64,000 nt of DNA from Stenocarpella maydis (taxonomy: Eukaryota; Ascomycota; Sordariomycetes; Diaporthales; Diaporthaceae), in contig NQMI01000004.1 of the NCBI GenBank assembly GCA_002270565.1, positions 124,001 through 188,000 of the forward strand, read 5' to 3'. The position numbers and the translations under genes are program-made. Within the stretch, counting starts at the first letter, position 1. Every line of letters starts with the position of its first letter. Below are positions 1 through 10,225 of this stretch, piece after piece. The notes beneath the pieces were generated by a model. The model had not been told where the DNA came from, made no database searches, and was given only the letters and a program-made list of their open reading frames with translations.

Positions 1-206
1 GTCGTCGAAACTGAATCAAGACCCATTCACGTGAGCTTTTGTTTACTCTCCCGCAACCCATCCGCCCCACCACCACCACCACCACCACCACCACCACCTG
101 CTGCCTCACCCTTTCATCAGCAGACCCAGTCCACCAGGCAACCACTGAAGCTCCTCTCGACAGTAACTAACCGACCTAGTATCTCAGAACCTCAATTAAT
201 CCCACG
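1..206. other. 5' flank and leader of the coiled-coil protein gene
   Basis: This is upstream sequence of the gene that starts at 207. It contains a CAC/ACC trinucleotide run (about 68-98) and CT-rich, C-rich leader-like sequence. A short overlapping ORF here is only the translation of the CAC run (poly-Pro) and is not supported as a gene. Confidence 0.5.
68..98. repeat. (CAC)n trinucleotide microsatellite
   Basis: About ten CAC units in the leader region, roughly 110 bp before the start codon at 207. Confidence 0.9.
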
Positions 207-3200
207 ATGGACGGCCACCAGGCTCCCCTGGGTGACGGTGATCCGTTGTTTGTTGTGCTCGGCCCTGATGGGTCTGGTAAGTGTGACGATCATGATCAAC
301 CTCCCAAATCTGAACAATATCCTGACCTTGAGCCATTCCTAGATCTCGAGCAGCCCCACGATGCTGAAACCTCTGCCAACAGCGGAGATATCGAGGCCAC
401 CGACGCTCACAGCAGCTCCTCCATCAAGGAGGTCGCTCAGCCAAGGTCTCGTGCTCGCTATTGGCTGAACATGGTCATTCTGATTCCTCTCTTGGCCTAC
501 GCGGGCACCCTTCTAGCCAATGTCGCTGTACAACTCTTGGCCAACTCCATTCAAGTTGGGGCTGCCCCGATCGTCATTGATAACCACTCTCGAATTCTGG
601 TCTCTCATGTCAGGGTCGCAACAAATATGACGGAGGCCTTGCCCCAGTTCTCGATTCCGATATCTACTCCTGACTTCATCACCACCCTTGCGAGCCCTTG
701 CCAGGTTGTACCGACGCCTGTGCCAGTCGCCAAGTCGGTCCGGATCGCCGTGGGACCGTCAACGCCGATGCCTACGCCAGAGCCCACCCCAAGCGCCATG
801 CCTGAAGTGAACCCGGAGCCAGAGCTAGAGCCAGAGCCAGAGACCAAAGCACTTGTCCCTCCTGGCGAGGCCTTCCGAGCCTTCCAGCTCGTCTTTGAGA
901 TGGACATGGCCTCAGCAATATCTCTCTTGAAGTGGTGGTTTGAGCTTCAGACCGAACTTCAGTGTGCTGCCGTCGCCGTCTCATTGGTGGTAGTTTGGGC
1001 ACTGTTCTCGTACTTCGCCTCCATGAGCATTGGTTCCCTCGGCCTTGCAATGACCTACTTCACCTCCGCCTTTCTGTTCCAGTTACTTCGAGGCCACGGA
1101 CTCACTCGCGATCAGTCTCTCATCATCTGCATGGCAGCAGGCCTGGCCTTCACCGCAAGCATCGAAACGGGCCTTTTCCTCCTGCTGCGGCTCCGCATAC
1201 AGTCATGGAACAACGCCACTGGCCTTTCCAAGCTTACGGATGACCTCGAGAATTTGATCAGGCGATTGGGTTCTGTGGAAAAGCTGGAGAAGCAGTTCCA
1301 GAACACCAAGCTTGACCCAGAAAGTCTCCACGAAGTACAGAAGACAGTGGAAGCTATCAGAGCCGAATTCGAGGAGCTGAAAATTACCGGAGCAGACGCC
1401 CAAGCCCTCGCAGGCCTCAAGGAGAGGCTGAACGCAACCTCTGGCAGTATCTCTGACATGCAGACGCAGCTCAAGGCATTCGACGATAGCAAGGCATCAA
1501 GAGAGGAGCTGGACGCAATCTCTGGCAGTATCTCTAACATGCAGCAGCAGCTTGACACACTCGATGATAGAAAGACGTCTGAGGAGGATCTGAACCGGCT
1601 CCTGAGCGAAGTAAGCTCTATTACACAAGACGTCTCTGGACTCCAAAGCACCTTAACGGATCGAGTTGATCAGAACGACGAGAGGTTGGAGACAACGAAT
1701 TCGGATGTTAGCGGCTTGAAAGACAGGGTAGAGAAAGCCGAGAGAGACGCTGAGAGCATGCAAAAACAGATCCAAGGTCTTCAGGGCGCCAAAGCCACCA
1801 AAGAGGATCTCAAGCAGCTCCAGGACTTCGGAGATTCCAACACCGGCGCTGTCAAGAAGCTCAGATCCGACGCCGACAAGCAGCACAAAGAAGCTATGGG
1901 TGCCACCAAGAAGCTGGATACCAGGGTTGAGGCGGTTGAAACGAAGCTCAGAAATCAGGGCATCGAGCTGGAGTCCAAGATCAACGGGCAGGTGAACGGC
2001 ATCGCGGAAAAGCTCAACAGTCAAGCGGCCAGCACGGAGGCGCGCTTCAATAAGACCGAAGAGGATGTGAGAATGGCCCGTGGTGACGCCAAGGGCGAGA
2101 TCACCAAGCTCAGAACCCAACAGTCTGCGATGGTGTCCAAGTTGAGCGGGCGCATCCAATCCACTGACGATCGGCTTACTCGCATCGAGGAACACCGTAT
2201 TCAGCAGAAGGGCCAGGAGAACGAGCTTCTGGGTGCTAGGCTCGAGGAGCAAGTCACCAGCCTCCTGAAGGGTCCTCAGATCCTGCAGATGTTGATCAAC
2301 CTATTGCTGCCCGCCATTCAGGAAGCACTGATGAAGCAGATACAGACTGCCGCTCGGGACACGCTCACTGGGAATGAGTTTGCTCGATTCCTTCATGGCG
2401 ATGAGTTTTCTCGATACCTTCAGGCTCACATCGCCACCGTCTTCAAGGAGCAACAAGCCCACAACACACCCCCTCGCGAAACTCCTCATGCTCCTCATGA
2501 GTTGAGTTCCGGAGGACGGGCAACCTCTCCTGATGCGGGTCACCCGAGCCCTGGTGACAGCCACAACGGCGACCCGTCGGGTACTGCCCAGTGTGGGTCT
2601 AGTACCGAGGGTGGCCTTAAACCTCCTGGCATTCCCACCCCTTCGGATACTCCCTACGGGTTGAGTCCCGAGGGCAGCCAAATCCCTCCTGACACCTCCA
2701 CCCCTGACACCGTTAAGGTCGATCCCAATACGCCAAGCGACCCTCCCATTGCCTCCTCTGGGCTGAGCTCGGGACAGCGCTCACCGGACCCTGAAGTTAC
2801 CGCGCCGGAAGGCCCCTCTGGCGGTACTGGATCTACGCCTCTCCCTTCGGGCGAGGATGAGATCCCACAAGCTGGCGCGTCAGACCCCACCAACGACGAC
2901 ATGGAGGATGACAACAGCGGGGATGGCGACCAACATGCTCCTGACACTTCCTCCGTAGGCGACAACACCGATGATAACGGCGCCACTAAGAAAAACAAGA
3001 GCAGACGCTCGACTTCTCATCATTCGAGGAAATCGAAGGCGCAAAAGGCCGCCCGCGTGGCCATCCTTTGCGGCAAGAAAGTCAACAAGGATGGCAAGCT
3101 TGTGGACTCTGCTGGCGCCATCTTTGGCCGTGTCGTCGAGGGCGATGCCTCCAAGATGATTGGTCTCGGGTGCAACGACAAGCGCCAGATCCTGAGCAAT

Positions 3201-3641
3201 AACCGCACCATTGTTGGATATGCGGCGCTTGACCCCGCCATCCTCGAGGGCATGAAGGTCACCCGGACAGGTCATGTTGTGGACTCCAACTTCTGCAAGT
3301 GGGGCACGGTCATTGGTACAGCCGGTAGAATGAGGGATCTGGAGGGCCGCACCTGCAATGACAAAGGCCAGGTTGTGACGGAGTCTGGCGAAATCTTTCA
3401 AGTTGTACTGGTGGAGGACGACGAGCACTACAAGGCCATCAAGAGCGCCGGCGGCTCGGAGTCAGGCCCAACCCAGGGCAGCAGCAGCGGCAAGCCCTCC
3501 GGCCCTGGCGGCTCCCAGTCTGGCCCGTCCTTGAGGAACAGCGGAAGCAAGCCTTCGGGCCTGGGCGGTTCGAAGTGGGCCGAGTCTCCGGGCAGCGGCA
3601 ACGGCAAGACTTCCGGCCTCGGCGGCTCAAGGTGGTCCTAA
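207..3641 (+). CDS. Large membrane-anchored coiled-coil protein with C-terminal DUF3659-like repeats
   Basis: An open frame of 1144 codons. Predicted hydrophobic segments lie near residues 88-112, 250-275, 277-300 and 308-330. A Pro/Glu-rich linker follows the first. Residues about 340-720 form a long heptad-rich coiled coil with an internal duplication (two SGSISxMQxQL units). A Pro/Ser/Gly-rich disordered stretch follows, then near residue 950 a Lys-rich patch and three related units (CGKKVNKDGKLVDSAGAIFG; the others start YAALDPAILEG and WGTVIGTAGRM) that resemble the fungal DUF3659 repeat. It ends in Gly/Ser-rich repeats. A likely 66-nt intron at 277-342 (GTAAGT, CTGAC, CTAG) is in frame and stop-free, so the true protein is probably 22 residues shorter. 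Function is unknown; an organelle- or wall-linked scaffold is only a guess. Confidence 0.75.
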   Translation: MDGHQAPLGDGDPLFVVLGPDGSGKCDDHDQPPKSEQYPDLEPFLDLEQPHDAETSANSGDIEATDAHSSSSIKEVAQPRSRARYWLNMVILIPLLAYAGTLLANVAVQLLANSIQVGAAPIVIDNHSRILVSHVRVATNMTEALPQFSIPISTPDFITTLASPCQVVPTPVPVAKSVRIAVGPSTPMPTPEPTPSAMPEVNPEPELEPEPETKALVPPGEAFRAFQLVFEMDMASAISLLKWWFELQTELQCAAVAVSLVVVWALFSYFASMSIGSLGLAMTYFTSAFLFQLLRGHGLTRDQSLIICMAAGLAFTASIETGLFLLLRLRIQSWNNATGLSKLTDDLENLIRRLGSVEKLEKQFQNTKLDPESLHEVQKTVEAIRAEFEELKITGADAQALAGLKERLNATSGSISDMQTQLKAFDDSKASREELDAISGSISNMQQQLDTLDDRKTSEEDLNRLLSEVSSITQDVSGLQSTLTDRVDQNDERLETTNSDVSGLKDRVEKAERDAESMQKQIQGLQGAKATKEDLKQLQDFGDSNTGAVKKLRSDADKQHKEAMGATKKLDTRVEAVETKLRNQGIELESKINGQVNGIAEKLNSQAASTEARFNKTEEDVRMARGDAKGEITKLRTQQSAMVSKLSGRIQSTDDRLTRIEEHRIQQKGQENELLGARLEEQVTSLLKGPQILQMLINLLLPAIQEALMKQIQTAARDTLTGNEFARFLHGDEFSRYLQAHIATVFKEQQAHNTPPRETPHAPHELSSGGRATSPDAGHPSPGDSHNGDPSGTAQCGSSTEGGLKPPGIPTPSDTPYGLSPEGSQIPPDTSTPDTVKVDPNTPSDPPIASSGLSSGQRSPDPEVTAPEGPSGGTGSTPLPSGEDEIPQAGASDPTNDDMEDDNSGDGDQHAPDTSSVGDNTDDNGATKKNKSRRSTSHHSRKSKAQKAARVAILCGKKVNKDGKLVDSAGAIFGRVVEGDASKMIGLGCNDKRQILSNNRTIVGYAALDPAILEGMKVTRTGHVVDSNFCKWGTVIGTAGRMRDLEGRTCNDKGQVVTESGEIFQVVLVEDDEHYKAIKSAGGSESGPTQGSSSGKPSGPGGSQSGPSLRNSGSKPSGLGGSKWAESPGSGNGKTSGLGGSRWS
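277..342 (+). other. Probable in-frame 66-nt intron in the coiled-coil protein gene
   Basis: Starts GTAAGT at 277, has a CTGAC branch-like element about 20 nt from the end and closes with CTAG at 342. Length is a multiple of three and there is no stop inside, so the ORF reads straight through. Removal would delete a spurious P-loop-like GPDGSGK. Confidence 0.6.
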
Positions 3642-4190
3642 GCTCCGGGCCCCAGCGGCGGCAACTCCAAGGGCCGCAATGCGAAATGAAGGGTCTGGGG
3701 GAGAGGTGGACTTGTGAGCGCTGACATTATGGAAGGCTGAGGTCCAAACTGCGCCGGCGGTGGACATGTCACCTCGGAGAGAAGAAGGATCCGAAAAAAA
3801 AAAGATTGGAAAAAGGACAAGTCCGGGCCAGGCTGTATGAGGCAGGCGCAAGGAGTCGGGGAATTGTTCATGAGGCTCCAGAGCTTCGGAAGACGTGAAG
3901 ACAAGTTGGCCTTTTGGCGTACGGAATGATGGAAAATGGTGCTGCGGCGGTGGGATTAGACGTGTAATGCAAGCAAACCTCTTAGCAACCAGTATGGGGA
4001 GCTTCTCCCGGACAACATCAGTCCATCCAGTTGGGGCTGGGCCCGCCACCACTTGTTAATACTTATCTTCACAGCCCACGCCACCGCTGGGCTTCCTTCT
4101 GCAACGCCGCCGAGTGCAATTACACCACACCCCGAGTTGCGTACCACACCCCGTCCCTACGCAGTAACATGAGCGGCCATGCACAACAAG
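3642..4190. other. Spacer with remnant of the previous gene's repeat tail
   Basis: The first 48 nt stay open in the frame of the upstream gene after its TAA and keep its Gly/Ser/Asn composition, ending at TGA 3687-3689. The rest holds A-rich and purine-rich 3' flanking sequence; I see no gene in it. Confidence 0.5.
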
Positions 4191-4571
4191 ATGGAGCCCA
4201 TCTTCCTGGCTGCTAACCAAGTCATACGCCTAAGCACCCCCTTCTCGAATCGGCCGTCGCGCCCCCGATCAATCAGCATTACTATTCCGGCACAGACGAT
4301 GTCTTCTACCTAGCCGCGGTGCTAGCGCAGAAGATCATGCTCAATCATCCATTCTAGGACGGTAACAGGCGCTTAAGTGTCGCCGCAGCGGGCATGTTCC
4401 TCAGGCTAAACGGCTACTACTTGACATCGGGTGGCGGGCAGGGAAAGCAGCAACAGCGGCATTGCGCCTCCATCGTCACTGGCTGATGCGCATGTAGCTG
4501 TGGCGAGCGGGCGGTGGGAGGAGGGGGAGCTCGCAAGGCTTTTCAACGAGGTTGCACAGCAGCGAGAATGA
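4191..4571 (+). pseudogene. Relic of a Fic/Doc (death-on-curing) family gene
   Basis: Three consecutive pieces match the Doc family layout in order: an ATG-led N-terminus (4191-4232), a central piece (4235-4426) with the family's LLESA segment and the Fic core HPF-stop-DGNRR followed by the FLRLNGY helix, and a C-terminal piece (4476-4571) with an ADAHVAVASG-type helix. Three lesions separate or break them: a frame change at about 4232-4235, an in-frame TAG at 4355-4357 exactly at the variable residue inside the Fic motif, and another frame change between about 4430 and 4476. Intact Fic enzymes transfer AMP or phosphate to proteins, and Doc is the toxin of phage P1 phd-doc. This copy cannot encode an intact enzyme. 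Presumably of bacterial origin by ancient transfer, as in other fungal Doc-like genes (inference). Confidence 0.8.
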
Positions 4572-4879
4572 AGGGGGGTGGCTCTGAGGGCCCTGGCAGG
4601 GGCTTTCAACCTGGTTTAGAAGAGGGTATTGTGGATTATCGACGTTGGCCCAGAGATTCGCCAAAGCAACAACAGGAAAAGAATATGGTTGGGGTTAATA
4701 AGCTACAGAGCCCGGTGGTGCTAAAGATCTAAAATAGCGGCACCCCACCAAACCACAAGACGTCCTGTTAAACTACATTATTCCTTTCTTGCCATATCTC
4801 TCTTGATCTCAGGTTGCAGGCGCCTTATTCTCCTCAGTTATTCCGTCTCGGTAATCTTCACCTTTAGAGAAGGATGTGA
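4572..4879. other. Spacer, no gene seen
   Basis: Sequence between the Fic/Doc relic and the next coding segment. It may hold an unrecognised first exon of the gene at 4880-5532; nothing else is supported. Confidence 0.4.
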
Positions 4880-5532
4880 CCAACGTCTCTGGCCAGGCCC
4901 GCAAGGCACGCTTTCCGAGGCGTCGCGTTAAACCTGCTCGGTGGAGTCAGACAACAACCGCCCTGGCGTCGAAATCTGGTGACATTTCACGATGCTAAGG
5001 GCAAGTTCGTCACAATTGATCATTTTGGAGCGCTAGTCAGCACGGATATCACTATCTCTCGGGGTGGCGAGGATAAGTCTTTCGTAATGATGGACCGGGA
5101 AGTTGGGTTAGCAATGAGATCGGCCATTGTGCGGCAGGTTGGTGTCTCATTGATCAGCGATCCTGAGGCAATTCCGTTGAGATTCTACCACACGTCCCTT
5201 CATTTCGCTCATGGTATGTCACTAGCCGGTGAAACTTGTCTCTAGACGGCCGATTTCGCTAACATAGATAGAGCTGCTACCATATCCACGCCTTGTCATC
5301 GACAAGGGACTTGCTGGGCCGGAGCCAAGCCATGTTAGCGCAGCTAGGTTATGGCTCTTTGGGCTCGCTGCAAGCGAATTCACATTGGACGGTACTCCGG
5401 ACCGTAAGTAACTGCATGTGAGGTATCTATGGAAAGTGTTACAAAGCTGAGATTTATTTAGATGATTTCACCTTGTCCTCCCGGGAGAGCCAAGAACGGC
5501 TGAAGGGGGGTGCTAGAAGAGCTGAAGGATAG
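4880..5532 (+). CDS. Hypothetical protein, three exons, 5' end unresolved
   Basis: Three segments join in frame through good introns. Exon A runs to 5213, intron 5214-5271 (GTATGT...ATAG, 58 nt), exon B 5272-5403, intron 5404-5461 (GTAAGT...TTTAG, 58 nt), exon C 5462-5532 ending in TAG. The joined frame is about 178 codons from the upstream stop at 4877-4879, contains TFHDAKGKFVTIDHFGAL and LLPYPRLVIDKGLAGPEP, and ends in a charged tail. There is no ATG in frame until the MMDRE segment, so either an upstream exon is missing or the gene is a truncated relic, which the neighbouring broken Fic/Doc copy makes plausible. I do not recognise the family. Confidence 0.4.
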
Positions 5533-6365
5533 GTAGCTTCTCAGTAGATATCCCAAAAAGGGACAGGAAAGCGGTCTCCACATGAGGTGCTTGGATGTCG
5601 GCTCTCATGACGGACACACGACTCCTTCCCTTTCGTCGAAACCAATCCGAGATTCCCTCAAGTTGTGGATTTCCCCAACTGCCCTCGTCCGGCCGAAGCG
5701 ACCATAGCGACTTGGTCGCTGACAAAGTGCCTCTACACATGTGTGCTCCTTGGGTTTATTCGATTGTTTTGAAGCAGGCATGCCTTTGGGGACGCGTTGC
5801 CACCAACTGACATGTGCGTCTCAGAATGAGGGCATGGATCTAGTCATGCACAAAGATATTACCGCCAACAGCAACAAAAGGTGGCAAATACCAACACCAA
5901 CATGGCTGCGTGTATACCATGGACTCGATATCGTGGTCCTCCCTACACGTCTCGGTGCATGAAGGTTAGCTACCAGTATATCGTCCCTGCCCCGGCCCCT
6001 GCAGGCTTGGCTCGATGGCCTCACCTGCCACATTGGGACCGGTGCTGGACAGCGTGGGCGCGTGATTGGCCCGGCACTCGGGTTCAAATGCTTGTTTCTG
6101 CGCAGCGCAAGCTCATTGATCCGCCTCAGATTCCTCCTGCAGCTTCCGGTTCGCCAGTCGTGACAAGCGCGAGACTTGCATCGGCCAAGCCAAACCAGGG
6201 ACGGAAGGACGTCAGAATAGTCAAACCGCTGCCGCGATGTCACGGGTCAGACGCCGGGGCTTGAGCAGATGGATCATGTATATGTACTGAGATCACCCGG
6301 ATGCCTCTCTTCTTCCGAGGACTGACCTTGAAAACTCTTCAGGTTCAGGAGTCGCCGCCAGCCCA
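5533..6365. other. Spacer, promoter side of the S1/P1 nuclease gene
   Basis: Several overlapping short ORFs on both strands look like chance frames. No conserved motif, RNA gene or repeat recognised. Confidence 0.5.
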
Positions 6366-7588
6366 ATGATTTCCAACACCAACATATTCGTCCTGGCCCT
6401 TGGCATAGTCGGCTCCCTGCCGGCTGGCGCACAGGCATGGGGTGCCTTTGGTCATGAGACGGTCGCCTATGTCGCCACCAACTTCGTCTCGGCCTCCACC
6501 AAGACCTACTTCCAGTCACTCCTGGGCGATACATCTGCGGACTACCTCGCGACCGTATCCACCTGGGCCGACTCGTATCGGACCACGACAGCGGGCAAGT
6601 TCTCAGCGCCGTTCCACTATATTGACGCGCAGGATAACCCACCCAGCTCCTGCGGTGTGGACTATGACCGTGACTGTGGGAGTGGTGGGTGCGTTGTTAG
6701 TGCCATCAACAACTACGTGCGTACATGGGAGTCTCGATGGAAAGGTGGGGGGGTTTTTTTTTTGTACTCCCGGCTTAACTGACCCGCGGCAGACTAGCAT
6801 CCTGCTCAATACAGGTCTGGGCAAGGCCGAGAGACAAGTTGCGGCAAAGGTGCGTACACCCCCCGCCGGCTCTAACTAGCGACCTGAACGTGCTTAAACT
6901 CGCTGACACTCGATGCCAGATGGTTATTCACGTGAGCTACCTAACCTGGGCAGGTGGTTTGGGCAGGCGAGACTAACATCGGCTACCCCCAAGTTTATTG
7001 GTGACATTGGACAGCCACTCCACTGCGAGAACCTCGACGTCGGGGGTAATGATATCGATGTCACCTATGGCGGAGACAGCACGAATCTCCACGCAATCTG
7101 GGACACGCAGATCCCCGAGGCCATCGCCGGCAGCTCATCCCTGAGCGGGGCCAAGACGTGGGCCAGCACGCTCACAACAGGTAAAGACTTGCGCGAGCCG
7201 CACACCACATCCGCAGGGGGCTGTGAGCTGACCGCGTGGCTCAAAACACGGTAGCTATCCAGAGCGGCACGTACAAGTCCAGCGCGGCGGGCTGGGTGAG
7301 CGGCCTTGACATCAAGGACGCGGCCAGCAGCTCCCTGAAGTGGGCGACCGAGAGCAACGCGGCCGTGTGCAGCACGGTGCTGGCAAAGGGCATCTCGTAC
7401 GTTGAGAGCAACGACCTGAGTGGTGCCTACACGACGACGGCGAGCCCGGTGGTGAAGCTTCAGATCGCCAAGCAGGGCTATCGGTATGTGTCCAGATGGC
7501 CCCCCCCCCCGGCGACCACACTGGCCATGAGCTAATCGTCCTCTTCAGGCTTGCGAAATGGCTGGACGCAATCGTCGCGGCTGTCTAA
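6366..7588 (+). CDS. Secreted S1/P1 zinc-dependent single-strand nuclease
   Basis: Extracellular nuclease/3'-nucleotidase family (EC 3.1.30.1) that cuts single-stranded DNA and RNA. Best model has six exons: 6366-6716, 6793-6849, 6920-6931, 6994-7180, 7228-7483, 7549-7588, giving 300 residues, the usual size. A signal peptide of about 23 residues ends before Trp of AWGAFGHETVAYVA, so the mature protein starts with the zinc-ligand Trp and includes His6. Other zinc ligands are visible: Asp in STWADSYR, His in PFHYID, His/Asp in VIHFIGDIGQPLH, His and Asp in NLHAIWD. The donor at 6717 rather than the later GT at 6745 restores the family's NYTSxLLNT segment. Exon 3 is only 12 nt (MVIH) and supplies one of the zinc-ligand His residues. 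Intron acceptors include AAG and GAG. Confidence 0.9.
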
Positions 7589-7880
7589 GAACATAGTAAA
7601 TACTCGAGCAGCCTGGGACATTGCTGGGTGCCAAGTCCAGAAACAACTCCTTAAGCAGCCCCCATAACTAGATTTTAGGCTACGGATGTGACTGTCACAT
7701 GGCGATATAATGGAGATGGTTCGGTTGACAAAAGACATTAATAGATAACTATATATACATGTACAAATGGAAGGCCAGCAGCGCGTCGCCAAACCGCTTC
7801 ATGTGGTATCCACACCATCACGACGACCCCTCAATGCCGGTGGGTATCTCCGCTACAGCTCTACCTCCCTGTTCCGGCTC

Positions 7881-10225
7881 TTAGATAAGAGCGGCGAACA
7901 GAGGGACAATGGCCGCCAGCACACCAAAGGTGACCTTGCCCGCGCCGGAAGCCTGGACAGCGGTGACAGAGGGCTTGCTGGGGGAGGAAGAGGGAGTGGC
8001 GCCGCTGCCTCCGGTAACCGCAGGAGTGGGCGTGGAGCCCGCGGGTCCGGAGGGACGGGGGACGGTGCCGTTGGAGGGGCGGCTCCAGCCAGAGGGGGCG
8101 GCGACACCAGAGGGCCACACGGGGGAGGAAGACTGGGCACCGGTGGCGGTTATAGCACCGGTTGCGGAGGGCTTGCTGCCGTGGCCGGTACGGGTAGCAG
8201 TCACGGGGCAGATGGTGGTCGACTCAGTGATGATGACAGTAGGCTGCGGGGTTGCGACGTTGGTGGGGATGGTCTCGGTGGACGTGGACGGCGTGGCGTA
8301 AGGGGTCAGGCTGACGGGGCTTGAGGGCGTGGGGATGCTGACGCTGCCAGACCCAGAGGGCTGGCCAGCCGGACCAGAGGGCTGGCCAGCCGGGCCAGAG
8401 GGCGAGGATCCACCAGTGACAGCAGCAACGCTCGAGGTCGGGACTGCGCCAGAGGGCACAACACCAGTAGCAGCGGGGCCGGTCTGGGTAGCGGTGACGG
8501 GGCAGATGGTGGTGTAGGACACAACCACAGACGTAACAATCTGCTGAGTGTAAGAGTTGGGGCAGTTGGTGACCGAGGCCGCACACGATGTAATGGTATA
8601 AGTGTTGGTGGTGACCAGGGTGCTGGTGGTCATGCCCGCGGGCAGGCTAGAAGCGCCGTGGGCCATGGCATCAGCGCTCGAAGTCGGGCGGCTGGCACCA
8701 GATCCGACGAGAGAAACGGTGGTGGTAGGAGAGCCGCTGCTGGCGCCCTCCCCAGAGCTGCCTGCCTTGGGGGAGGAGTTGTCTCCAGAAGATCCAGACG
8801 CGGGGGAGGAGCCAGAGCCAGTAGATCCAGACGCAGGGGAAGAGCCGGAACCATTAGATCCAGACGCAGGGGAAGAGCCGGAGCCGGAGCCGGAGCCAGT
8901 GGATCCGGACACTGAGCCAGAGCCGGAGCTAGAGCCGGTGGATCCAGACACTGAGCCGGAGCCGATCTGGTTGCCGTTTCCAGAAGATCCGTTGGCAGAC
9001 TGCCTCCAGCCCCACTGCCACTGAGAACCCTCCCCGATAGAAACGGTAGTCGTCGTGGTGGTGGAAGACGCAAGAGTGATAATAACGGAGGGAGCAAGGC
9101 CGAGGTCGAGCTCGCCAACCTCGACATCAACCTCGACAGCCACACCGGCGGTCAGGAAAAAGACCTCGGCAGCGGAGCACTCGCTGCTGGAAGAGCCCTC
9201 GGAGTAGGTGGTGGTGTACTTGAAGATGTCGATCCAAATGGCAACCTCAGCACCGGCGCCCAGCTCGAGGCCGACGATGTCGACCCCGGAGGAGATGGCG
9301 AGGCCGGCACGCAGGCGGAGGGTAACGTCAAGCTGGATGTCCTCCTCGAGGTCGATCTCGGCGCCGATGCTCAGGGGGACGGACTCAACAACGAGGCCGG
9401 TAATGTCCTGGCTGACGATCTCCTTGGAGAGGATGTTAACCTCAATAAAGGACCCCTCAGGGAAGAAGACGTTGAAGGACGACTCGATATCGATGGCGGC
9501 AGAGGCAGAGAAGACCAGGTCCAGGGCGAAGCCGGCGTGGACGCCAATGTCAGCCAGGCCAGGGACCGCAAGCTCGAGGGAGAGGTCGGACATGAGCTCG
9601 ACCGACTCGGAGACACCAGCGGTGGCGTCAAGGGCGATCTTGAGGTAGGTGTGGACGCCACCGAGGTCAACCCTGACGGTGGGGTGCAGGAGGAAGCCAT
9701 CCACGAGGCCGAGGTCGATGGAACCAACGAAGGCTCCCTCGGTCAGGGCAATACCGAGCTGGATAGCATCAGACTCCGCGGTCTTGGCAGCGGCAACACT
9801 AAAGGATGTCTTGTCAGTACGGTACAGCTGCGCCTGCTAAGGAATGGTGCATTGACGTACCCAGCGTAGAGGACGGTGTCCTCCCAGGTCCTGGAGATGT
9901 CGTAGCTGCAAGAGCTCGAGGAGGAGGAGGAGGAGGAGGAGGAGGAGGAGGAGGATGAGGATGTCACAGAGGACAGGAGACCCCCGGAGGAAGTGGACGA
10001 GGACGAGGACGAGGACGAGGAGTGAGACTCGGAGTAGGAGGACTCGGAGGAGTAGGAAGACTCGGAGGAGACCTCTGCAGAGGACTGCCCGCCGAGAAGA
10101 GACGATAGCAGCCCCCTAGGCTCGTTCTCGGGCGACCTGACGACGACGCTGCCGGGCCTGACTGGGTTGGCCTGGACGGCGCAACCCATGAGCCCCAGGA
10201 GGGCTCCGTACTGGGCGAGATGCAT
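7881..10225 (-). CDS. Ser-rich GPI-anchored cell-wall protein
   Basis: Two exons: 10225-9861 and 9798-7881, with a 62-nt intron (GTACGT...TTTAG), giving 760 residues. ATG at 10225 begins a clear signal peptide (MHLAQYGALLGLMGCAVQA). A Ser-run region (residues about 40-110, encoded by GAG/GGA repeats on the + strand) precedes a roughly 230-residue acidic, beta-rich domain with no family I recognise. Then come Ser/Gly/Pro repeats (SSPASGS units, PSGPAGQ units), two TTICPVTATxTG modules typical of fungal wall proteins, and a C-terminal hydrophobic tail (VTFGVLAAIVPLFAALI) after a small-residue omega site, i.e. a GPI signal. Likely a surface or adhesin-like protein. Its 3' end faces the nuclease gene. 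Confidence 0.8.

Noticed and set aside
256..282. P-loop-like GPDGSGK in the coiled-coil protein
   Set aside because: It spans a likely intron donor (GTAAGT at 277) and no NTPase fold follows.
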